Source: Antedon bifida
Taxonomy: Eukaryota; Echinodermata; Crinoidea; Comatulida; Antedonidae
Direction of reading: 5' to 3'
Assembly (NCBI GenBank): GCA_963402885.1
Contig: OY727096.1
Span: 13,745,820-13,809,819, forward strand
Length of the DNA: 64,000 nucleotides
The notes below the pieces were generated by a model. It ran no database searches and was not told where the DNA came from. It saw only the letters and a list, made by a program, of their open reading frames with translations. The translations under genes were made by a program, and so were the position numbers. Of this stretch, positions 55,101 to 64,000 are shown one piece after another. The stretch's first letter is position 1. Every line of letters begins with the position of its first letter.

Positions 55101-57240
55101 CAGTTAACACATGACATTCACCATGCGAGTTAATTGTTTTTTTTTAACATCATGGTTAAATTTTGGTAAAATTATGATAAAAATAACTGCATGAAATTAA
55201 GTGCGAATAATGGTAACATTTTCTAACAACATTGGGTAAAGTTACTGTTATTAATCTGTAAACTACATATTATCTTTAACAAATTTGTGGATACAATAAT
55301 AACAAAACTATTGATGTCTTCCCGTTCCCCTTTTAAAAATGCATAAAAATATAATTTTATTATAAAATACATGCATTTACCACCACCCATGTACTATCAT
55401 ATTTGCTAGTCATCCTGATGTATTTTATGAATATGTAATATAAAGTCAAACTCATTGAAAAATGAGGAAATAGATTGAATTCTCCAATTTGTATCCAATT
55501 GTTATATGGTGATGTATATTGATATTTGTTTTAGCAGTGTATAACTACAGTATGTTATTTTTTCAGATTGTCGAGTTTTGTTATTTGTGAACGAAACTTG
55601 TTATTCGCTGCTTCTTGCTTTTAAGGTTAAAATTAAATTTTGATTTGATAAATCATCAAATTTTGACATTTATCTCCTTTGGATTTGAATGAAACTGACA
55701 GTACATATTGATCCAACTACTACTGTTTTCTACAAGTTGATTAATTGTATTGATACGATGATAGGGATGATCAATGATTGTGAACTATGACCTTCATTGA
55801 ACTTTAGTTTATTCATCTTTGTCGATAAATAAAAGGTAGTTTTTCTTAAAATTGATAGTAAATTGATTTTGAATGAAAATTTGAATTAATGATGGTAGTG
55901 AATAACTTTTAACCATTATTGAAATGTTGTTTTGTACAAATGTACTTCTGTGATAAATAATTTTGAAATTAACGTATACATTATTGTACTCAATAAGCAA
56001 AAAAGAATACAAAAAATACTATTTTAAGGCTATTTTTGAATGAATGAAATATTCTCTCCATTCAACGAATACAAAACATTAATTATTTGTTTTATAACAC
56101 ACTTTTTGCAAGTCAGGATATACAGGTACTGTACTTTGCCTTTGGCCATGCAATCGGGTAGAATTACATACAAAATGCAATAGATATCTTCCACTCTAAG
56201 CCCAAATTGAAATGCATTTCATTACAATTCAACAGATATCACACAGATTTTTTGCAAACCATTTCTGTTGTTTGATTGAAAAGCGTAATCAGTGCTGATA
56301 GACCCCAGGCTCGAATACAGATATTGGCATAAGTCTGATAGAAAGCAGTGAACTTTTGTCTATGCTTTGCTAAATCTTTTAAATATTAATTTGACGGAAG
56401 TGATCTACTTAGAAAGCGTTAGGTATTATCAGGTACCACAGTCTTGGCAGTACAGTAGTATAAAGACTGTATAAAAGCATCAATAAGGAGAGATGCTTAT
56501 TTGTGTACTACAATGTTGTCTCAAAAAAATGTCTGGATTCATCCCAAACTGAGAAACCAAAAATACTCAGAAACTAGAAAACAATGTGATCTTTGTTTAT
56601 AAATTTATCATAAATATCACCTTTATGCATAGTTGTGAAATATCGTTGCAGTAGATCATGTATTTGTTTCTTTACAGTATATTTTATACTTATTTAAAGT
56701 TGAGGTGCAAACAAAAAAAATAAAATTGTTATTTTATTCAGTTCATTATAACAGTACTTTCACAATATATATAATATTGTACTGTAATAAGAATTAAGAT
56801 AGAGAAAGAAGATTGTTTTGCATGGTTATTGGAAAATAAATGGATCAAAACAGGATTGTTTAATCATAGGCCTAGACCATTTAATAAATATATTGTTTAT
56901 GATAAATTTATTTTAGTAAGATCATGGGACTGCTGACACAGTTATTAGTTATAGTAATCTTATTTACTTTAGCTGTTCCTGACCAATTCATATCTGAATA
57001 TTTTACATTATGGTTTATTGGTCAAATAAATATTATGAAATAAATTTGTTCAATTGGGATGATGAGATGAGAATAGTACAGTGTGTGTCTCGCCAGGTCA
57101 TCATTTTTTGTCGATCGCAGAGTGAGGAGAACTACCTAACTACTAAAAAAAACATAAATAGCGTTTCTTCGATATCTTCAAATTTTTTTATTTTTCTGAT
57201 TTCTAATAAACTGTTTTTTTGTTTATACATTTTCTTTTTT
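52197..57240. other. Noncoding DNA with one modular-repeat fragment
   Basis: 52205-52560 is rich in TAGGCCTA palindromes. Frames at 52565-52771 and 52926-53111 have ordinary composition (e.g. TLDEVQKSGFIPFLRN) but no family or splice support. 53152-53215 and 53230-53290 share ACC..TCTCCAAT(A/T)ACC(C)AGGGCACCTGT, a short direct duplication. 53500-57240 is uniform AT-rich sequence in which I recognise nothing; the open frame at 57010-57264 ends in a T-rich tract and is not credible. Confidence 0.4.
53303..53480 (+). repeat. Modular dispersed repeat, copy H (fragment, diverged)
   Basis: AACTAGATTTGACTAGATAG, then TTATCCGCACAACAACAATG and ATGCCATGTGCACG keep the start block and following order of the family but have lost the 5' hairpin. 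Confidence 0.4.
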
Positions 57241-57560
57241 GTATTTGTATTTTCCGAAATTTAATATATTTTTGTAGATTTTTAATGTTGTGAATATTTT
57301 AGTGAATATTTGTGCAATATTGCCACCTATACTAAAAGATAATAATAATAATCAAATAAAGAACAGTGCAGATAGGTTTTAGTATATTATAATGTAAATT
57401 TTTCGTTTTTTTAAATAAAAGTGCAATTGTATTTTCCAAAATTTTGTATATATTTTAAGATTCTTAATATTTTAAATTTTAGTGAATAATTGTGAAATTT
57501 TGTAATTGTATTTTCCGAATTTATTATTGTAGTTTTTATAGATTTCATTTCAATATTTTT
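57241..57560 (+). repeat. Degenerate AT-rich tandem repeat
   Basis: The block TGTATTTTCC(G/A)AAATTT followed by TTTTAATATTGT..AGTGAATA(A/T)TTGTG occurs about three times (57245, 57427, 57506) with unequal spacing. Noncoding. Confidence 0.5.
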
Positions 57561-58748
57561 TATTGTAATACAAACGTTATTAGCTATGTGCTATTGTTTT
57601 TGTAATTTTATATATACCGTAATAAAAAAAAATAAAAACATAATAACATTAATATACTGAAGTAAATAACAGAAAGAAAAGCCCTAATTACACCTCCACT
57701 TTAAAGTAGCATAGAATCACTAAATTAGAAAGTACTTGTGTTTGGATTGGAATGTTTGTTAGAGCTTCAATAAATATTTATTTAATGATATTTAAATATA
57801 CAAAAAGGTTAAAGTCAAGTTCCTCAGGTCTAAATGTTAATATTCAGTTTGGTAGTAATAAGTGCTTTTGACAACATGCTATTGAAGTGTGACATAATAC
57901 ATAAGCCAGATCTTCATACCACTTTTTTATACTTCTCATTTTCGTGCCGCGCCTCTTTTTTTTTCATCTTGTTATCTGGCTGTTTTATTGTGTTTTAAGT
58001 TAAAAGTACTGTAGTTAAAAGATGAGTTCACTGCATGTTTGTTTACTAGTCATTTGAACAGCAAAAAAATAATATAATTCTTATATTTTGAAATATACTG
58101 TATATATAAACATTTTTTGAATGTTAATGGATGGCTTCATAAGGAAAGCTGCAAGGGCACTGTATTAACTTTCAAAATAGATACTGTCAACAATTCCAGA
58201 GAAATTAGAAAAACACACTAGCATGCAAACATAATATTATACCCCTTTTACACCACCGAGCTTATAACAAACCTGAGTCCGGATAAATTTCCTTTTCACA
58301 CCTGATCCATTAACTCGGGAATGACACGGGTTGCGTGTATTTACACTGCAAAATACCAACCCATGTAAATGTTATAGATCAATCCAAATATCGCCATCTC
58401 ACGCATGAAGAGACACCCTAGTAACGGTCTGCTCATTATACCTCCTACAATTTTGTTTTTCTGGCAATACACACAAAAATTGATACTCGTGAAGAATAAT
58501 ATCTTGAAATAAAAATGAATAACAAATAATTGTTCATGCTATAGAAAAATTATCCACCATATTACCCACCAACTTTGTTTCACTTTCTAGGGAGTCGCCA
58601 GATATGGTATTAAAGTACACAGGTTAAACTACTAAAAAAGAGTTTGTCTGGTTTTTATAGGAGAATTCTATGCCAAATTCTCTATTTGACCATTTTCATC
58701 TTGATTTCTGTTTCATATTTTTTCATTTCTTTATTCGAATTCAAAAAA
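57561..58748. other. Noncoding DNA
   Basis: No gene. 58240-58380 begins CCCCTTTTACACCACCGAGC and has GAGTCCGGATAAATTTCC, resembling the edge of a DNA-transposon repeat, but no partner end is seen. 58588-58620 has a good acceptor (TTTCACTTTCTAG) and a short open stretch, too little to call. Confidence 0.35.
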
Positions 58749-58920
58749 ATACTAGATTTGAACTCGTCACGGTGACGAGTTAGGCTGTCGCGCAACGCAT
58801 CTTAACATGCACATGCTATTTATTAGGCTTTATAGTTTACAGTAGACTGCACTACAACGATTGTATGAACAGTATAGTTTTTAATTTACACCACGCACGT
58901 TTATTCAATTGTTTGAATAT
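58749..58920 (+). repeat. Modular dispersed repeat, copy I (5' end)
   Basis: CTAGATTTGAACTCGTCAC is followed by a perfect hairpin AACTCGTCAC-G-GTGACGAGTT and AGGCTGTCGCGCAACGCAT. This is the cleanest example of the family's 5' end; similarity fades after about 170 bases. Confidence 0.65.
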
Positions 58921-59827
58921 GATGACCTTTTCAAGTTAAAAAAAAAAAGTTCCTATTTCTAAAATATTCAACAACAAAAATATATCTTTAACAAGTGTAT
59001 TTTTTTTTTGGCCTTATTTTGCTTCAAGAGAAACCAAAGTACAGTATATTATTTGCAAGTGTTAATCTGCTATACTTCTGATAAGTATCAAATTGATAGA
59101 TAAATATTAAATCTCATTTTCTGCCATTGATGACCCAGATTCAAGCAAATATTTTACAGAAATATGTAATTTGTGAAAAATCTAGGCCAAATATTGGCCT
59201 TTACTAATACTACTATAGTGGAAATTGTCTTTGCTTTATTTCACATATGATTTGCTTGATGTGTCTTAGGGTGTTGTGGATCTTAACAGCTAAGAGCAAT
59301 CGTGTGGAAGGGAAACGATAGCAGTGCTTTCAGCTTCGGACTCATAAGTGCTGAAATCGGTGCTGCTCTATGCTTGATTAAACATTCTGCTCATTGATGC
59401 ATGCTTTTTATGGCTCAGGAATTTTCAGAGATAAATATTCTCCTATACTAAGCCTTTAGCAACTTAAGGAAATACAATCAATACTTTAGATTATACACGG
59501 CAGAAGTCATCTAGTAAATGTGGCGCTTAATGTGACGTTAGCGTAGGACATTTTAATTTTATGTGCAATTATGCCAACAATCTCATAACCATCTATTAAG
59601 AGAAAATATATAATTTTTCATAAATGTTCAATTTTCAAGTGTTATTTTGTAGTGTTATAAGGGGCATTCCACAGTATTTGATCCGTGGGTTGAAACAAAT
59701 TCATTTATTATTATTATTATTATTTATTCAGGCAAGATACATTTTACAAAATATGATACAAATCAACAAATTAAACAAACACGATGCAAGAAGAAAATAT
59801 AAAATCATAAGACTTCACTAGCTGTCA
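58921..59827. other. Noncoding DNA with a LINE-like 3' tail
   Basis: 59704-59815 read on the minus strand ends TATCTTGCCTGAATAAATAA followed by (TAA)n, the form of a retroposon 3' tail. 59666-59700 repeats the block at 33247-33290. No gene. Confidence 0.4.
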
Positions 59828-60409
59828 GGTGCACACTGAACAATTTACATGCGAAGCGCCACGTGTCAAGCGTCAAATCGAACCATAATTTTGTCGCGAC
59901 GGACGATTTCAGTGTGAACATCGAATCGAACTGTGAATTCAGAACTAGCGAAGGCTCCACAAGTGAATTAGCTAGAGTTGCTCCATGGGCAACTTTTTCA
60001 CTTTCGCTTCCAAATTCGATTCAATTTGACTAATCAAATCACAAGGATCGTAGGGCTATGTGTGATGTCATCAGTCAGATGAAGATGAAAATAATTTGTT
60101 CAATGTGGATGTTGTGTTAGCGACGTCAATTTTGTGGCCATAATTAACGAGTATCTCGCCTTTTTATGACAAAAGGTGCACTTGAATATAAAAATCACCA
60201 AACCAAAGAAATGCCTTTTCAGTGGATGTGTCTATTACAAAATACAAGTGTATTGGAGATAGATTTGTAAATACCCAGGCCTAGTCTACATAGGCCTACC
60301 TAGCTTCTTATTTTGCCTCTAGGCCCAGGCCTACTAACCACACCCAGATCGAACCGGAACTGGCGAAAATGATGTGTGTCGCTTCGCGTGTGATTATTCA
60401 GTGTGCACC
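59828..60409. mobile_element. TIR element, 582 bp, GGTGCACACTGAA ends
   Basis: GGTGCACACTGAACAATTTA with GCGAAGCG and the inverse CGCTTCGCGTGTGATTATTC AGTGTGCACC define inverted termini of about 30 bases. Inner blocks ATCGAATCGAAC and GATCGAACCGGAAC are also related. No clear target duplication and no transposase. A hAT-like origin is possible from the GTGCAC-type ends but is not supported by a duplication. Confidence 0.65.
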
Positions 60410-60599
60410 AGCCTTAAGCCACTGTCACCAATTAGGTGTGTACTTCCAATGATTTTGATATAACTCTTAGCCATAAGTACTCTTCTCAAAGTAGACATGT
60501 TGAAGTTTATTAAATTATATTTTTGTTATTTTTATGTTTAGTTTTCTGATAATTATTTTTTAAGTTATTGAATATTAAATATGAAAAAAAACATATTTG
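60410..60599. other. Noncoding spacer
   Basis: AT-rich sequence between the TIR element and the tandem array. Confidence 0.3.
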
Positions 60600-61815
60600 A
60601 TGATGTTACGGATGGACAGATTATTTCATAAACTATGCATCTTATTACTGGTTTTTCAACAGATATAGTTACTTTATGTCTCAATAATACATAATCAAGT
60701 ATTTAATTAAAATTTGGTTGTTTAATAATTTCATACAATTTACATGCATTTCAAATACATAAATGTCCTGTGTGCAAAAATCTTGATATTTCTTTTTCTC
60801 CTCCTGAGATTATGAACACATTTTTTGAAAATTTATATTTTTATGAAAATATATTTCAAAAACATATTGTTACGGACAGGACATTTTTGTTACAGACGGG
60901 ACATATCATTTAAATCCTAATTATTTCACAAACCATGCATCTTTTCTTCCAGATATAGTTACTCTATGTCCCTATTGTACATAGTCAAGCATTTTATAAC
61001 ACATATTTCGTTTATTAAATTTCATATATACATTTCATAATTCATAATTGTCCCGTCCGCGAATTTTAATAGTAGTTTTGGGGTGTTTTTAACATTTCAG
61101 TTAAAAGTATTGATAGCACAATTTAATTTTTGTTTTTCTCCTTTTAAGAAATATATACAATACATTATAAACAAATATTTTGAAACTTTCATATTTCAAA
61201 AAATATATTGATGACATTTTTGTTACGGATGGGACATATCATTTCAATCCTTTTTATTTCATAAACCATGCATCTTGTGAACATATTTCCTCCTAAATAT
61301 AGTTTTTATTTCACAGTAAGTTCAAATTGTTCATAATCAAGTATTTTATTTAAATTATATATTTATTAATTTCATACTTGCATTTAAAAATTCATAATTT
61401 TCACTTCTGAGACATTTCGTTTGGGTTTTGTCGTTACTTGTCTTTATTGAAAGAATGGCTCCAAAATCTTTTTTTTTAATGTTTATTTAAATCTAAATTT
61501 TCAACTCTTAAGATATTAAATTGTAATTGACTATAAAAAACAAGTTGTTTAAAATTTGTATTTTTTATGAAAAAAAATACTACTATCAAAATGTATTAAA
61601 TGTTACGGACATTTTTGTTATGGATGGGATGGCATTATTTTAAGAATTAAGAAGTCATGTCCATTTGCTGTCCCGTCTGGTTTGTGTACAGTATTGACTT
61701 TCATAATTAACATTGGCCATATATGTATACATTTATTCTACTTTGAATCTTGTATTCTTTTTTATTTCTAAGATATGTCTAGTTATATTCTCAAAAATGT
61801 CCCGCCCGTAACAAA
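60600..61815 (+). repeat. Degenerate long-period tandem array, TGTTACGGATGGGACAT
   Basis: The marker TGTTACGGA(T/C)GGGACAT and its variants lies at about 60605, 60890, 61231 and 61612. Each is followed by ATTTCA(T/C)AAACCATGCATCTT, an ATATAGTTACT(T/C)TATGTC block, CATAATCAAGTATTT, TTTCATA(C/T)A and CATAAAT/TTGTCC. Periods are therefore about 285, 340 and 380 bases. An inverted marker GTCCCGCCCGTAAC at 61799-61812 closes it, which may mean the array is the body of an inverted-repeat element. No coding frame. Confidence 0.7.
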
Positions 61816-63117
61816 AAAATACTGTGGAATATTTTCTAAAGAGATTAAAATCAAGATATAAAAGTGAACAAGTATCATTAGGGCAGGGGTAATTGAAATT
61901 ACAAACAAACACATATTTGAGTATGATTATAGACAAAAATTGAATAAAACGAAAAATAAAATGCTAGCCAAAAAAAAAAATGATGATTAGTTTTCAGATA
62001 TAAGGCCAAAGAATATACTTGTTAAGCATCAGACTCTATATAAATTTCAGCAGAAGGATCAGTGCAGGGTTTTTTCTTAAAGTACTCACATCAATTTAAC
62101 TGACCAACTTTTTAAATCAATACAATTGTTTCTGTATGATTGCGATGAACAGATGTTATGATTTTAAAGGAATTTTTATTTTTTATTTCTTTAGTTATGT
62201 CTAGTTTACATAGCCTCCAATTATTTATTGATTTTTAGGCTCCCTGTCGATACATGTAAATTTTAGGTTTTTATTCGTTTGTAGATGACATCATCGATGT
62301 CACAACCCATTTGTGAAACTGAACGTACAATACACGTTTTACTGGAATTGATCACTAATAATTTGTTGTTTCAATGCATATTAGATATTGAATTCAGAAG
62401 TGAGTTACAATAGAACATGTATTAAGGGAAAGAGCTGGCTGGATCATCAACTCAGATTGTTTTACACGTTCTGAAAACTGCAGTAGTATAGTAAATCCAG
62501 TCTAGCTAATGATATCAGACGACTTTTGTTGACATTAGCAGAAAAGATTTTTCACGGCTATATTTTTTCCAGATCAAATTATTGTTCAGTTTGGCGTATT
62601 CATTTTTTCGTTTTTCCCCTATGAAAGGAAATGCAACTACTCTAGTAAATATTAATTGACAGGCACAGTACAAATGAAACAAGTGCTTTATTAAGTCATT
62701 TTGTTGAGAATTCTTTTTCGTCTAGTTCTAGGTTATTTTATTCCAAGGACTTCACCCTTTCATTTTATTTTCTCATTTAGTTGTTTTATGTATTATATTT
62801 AGAAGGTTTATTTGCAGATATAGCCATTAGATTTAAATGTAAATAAGTATATATTCGTACGTTTAATGGTAGACACATAGATTATGATGAAGACCTGATT
62901 AATGTTAGCGGGCAGAGAACTTCTTGATGCATTCATAATGGTGATGAGGATTGCAGATGCGCTAAAGCTGATGTCATGATGAGTACTTTAAAGGAACAGT
63001 CGCAAGTTCCTGTTCAACTTGTAGAAAATGAAAAAAAATTAGTAACATAATTGACTGTGCATTTTAATGTTAATGTTTATTTAATAATATTGCCATACAT
63101 AATAACAAATCCTTTAA
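61816..63117. other. Noncoding DNA
   Basis: No gene or shared repeat recognised. Confidence 0.35.
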
Positions 63118-63800
63118 GGGGCTGTTTCTGCTGCATATCCTCAAAATACGGTATAAAATACAGTATATTTTATATGCTATTCTATGTACCCCGTTTCTGG
63201 TAGAAGTACTATCTTGGGTGGTTATGTTAAAATCAATCTTTTTTACCCAACCTGCCTTTCAATTCCTTAAAATAGGGACAAGTTATTCCTTCCTTGCCCG
63301 AATTAGAATTCGTTATTTTGTTATCCTTGGTAATGTTGTTGCTCTACTTTCACAGTCTCTTTTTGTTTTTTTATTACTTTTTCAACGACAAGTCCGCACA
63401 TCCCATACTTTCCTTAAATTTGGGTAAGTTACCTTTCTAAATCTGGCTGTCCTGTTTACTCCTTTTTAATTTTCCCCGAAATATTTGTTTCCCCAACAGA
63501 TTAATTGCAAATGTTGTGATGTTGTTCCTTACTTTCATTGACTATAGACTATCCATGTGTAAAAATTAAGCTTACAGAAAATCAAAATATACGGTATTTT
63601 TTATTGGCAGCAGAAAAGGGTACACAAAATACTGAATAAATTTATAAGAACTGAATTTCATCCACAAATTTGGTGGGGAAAATTTTATATGGTATATTTT
63701 TGTGAGAACCATTTCTGCTGCCAAAAATATACCGTATATTTACGGTATTTAGAAAATACCGTGTTATATACAGTATTTATGTGCCAGCAGAAACAGGCCC
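63118..63800. mobile_element. TAA-flanked MITE, 683 bp, sister of 43956-44430
   Basis: GGGGCTGTTTCTGCTGCATA and the inverse GCCAGCAGAAACAGGCCC are flanked by TAA (63115-63117, 63801-63803). Ends and the TTTGTTTCCCCAACAGATTA block match the reverse complement of 43956-44430. In place of the 5S-derived stretch it carries about 250 unrelated bases (63205-63455), in which a 69-codon frame without family similarity lies. Confidence 0.82.
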
Positions 63801-64000
63801 TAAGGCTAGATGTTGAATAAAACATTATTTTGAATATTGAGTGATTATGATTTTTGAAACATAATACTTTTTTATTCAAAACTAAAACTAATACATTATT
63901 ATAAAATAAAGATAGAATGACCTTCCAAAAGCAAAATAATACATTCATTATTGACATACATACATAGTCTAGAAGTGTCATGAATAATTCACAGTAATTG
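63801..64000. other. Noncoding DNA at the window edge
   Basis: AT-rich, nothing recognised. Confidence 0.3.

Noticed and set aside
55567-55626. Open stretch after a strong TTATTTTTTCAG acceptor
   Set aside because: The only open frame ends at a poor GTTAAA donor; no family support.
57010-57264. 84-codon frame with a Ser/Asn/Phe-rich end
   Set aside because: Runs into T-rich low-complexity DNA, no family or splice support.
1-64000. CRISPR arrays, rRNA operons, LTR retroviruses or Polintons
   Set aside because: No regular spacer arrays, no 18S/28S sequence, no paired long direct repeats with gag/pol, and no capsid or Polinton-type genes were seen.

Overview
This window is AT-rich (about two thirds A+T by eye), intron/intergenic DNA from an animal genome. 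Nothing in it looks bacterial: there are no dense ORFs, operons or CRISPR arrays. The repeat content (several non-LTR retrotransposon clades, a Penelope-like element, TAA-flanked and TTAA-flanked MITEs, and a strong excess of the palindrome AGGCCT/TAGGCCTA) suggests a marine invertebrate, possibly a deuterostome such as an echinoderm. That placement is inference, not proof.

Host coding evidence is thin. Two short reading frames on the + strand look like first coding exons: 14649-14774 and 28451-28537. Each has an in-frame stop just upstream of its ATG, and each ends at a consensus GT donor in phase 0. They could be alternative first exons of one large gene. The second lies behind a CCAAT palindrome and a GC box. 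Weaker internal-exon candidates are at 1933-1983 (+), 41191-41291 (+) and 42749-42810 (-). I do not recognise any of the proteins.

Most of the window is mobile DNA in layers. Region 1-8.3 kb has diverged direct repeats and a 1.1-kb TIR element (4044-5154). Region 8.3-13.4 kb holds a LINE 3' fragment, a TTAA-type MITE end, a head-to-head pair of Penelope-like elements, a sequence-inverted minisatellite, a second short tandem array and the first copy of an unnamed modular repeat. Region 16-28 kb holds a MITE, another LINE fragment, a 790-bp TAA-flanked MITE, and the window's one long intact reading frame: a CR1/Jockey-group reverse transcriptase (23689-25308) inserted into a modular-repeat copy. 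Region 29-35 kb has three more modular copies and an L1-like RT fragment. Region 36-39 kb has a TAA-type MITE split by a 929-bp foldback element with perfect 8-bp target duplications, then miniature MITEs. Region 39-45 kb has minisatellites, LINE and tRNA-like fragments, MITEs, and a MITE carrying a stretch derived from the 3' half of 5S rRNA. From 45 to 64 kb features are sparse: a Mutator-like TIR element with a perfect 9-bp duplication (51382-52196), another TIR element (59828-60409), a degenerate ~300-bp tandem array (60600-61815), and a 683-bp MITE (63118-63800).

The most unusual content is (i) the modular repeat family with a hairpin at its start and diverged internal modules carrying TGACGTCA-type palindromes, (ii) the foldback-in-MITE nest, (iii) the 5S-bearing MITE, and (iv) the pair of phase-0 candidate first exons. 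I saw no recognisable LTR retrovirus or Polinton remnant.
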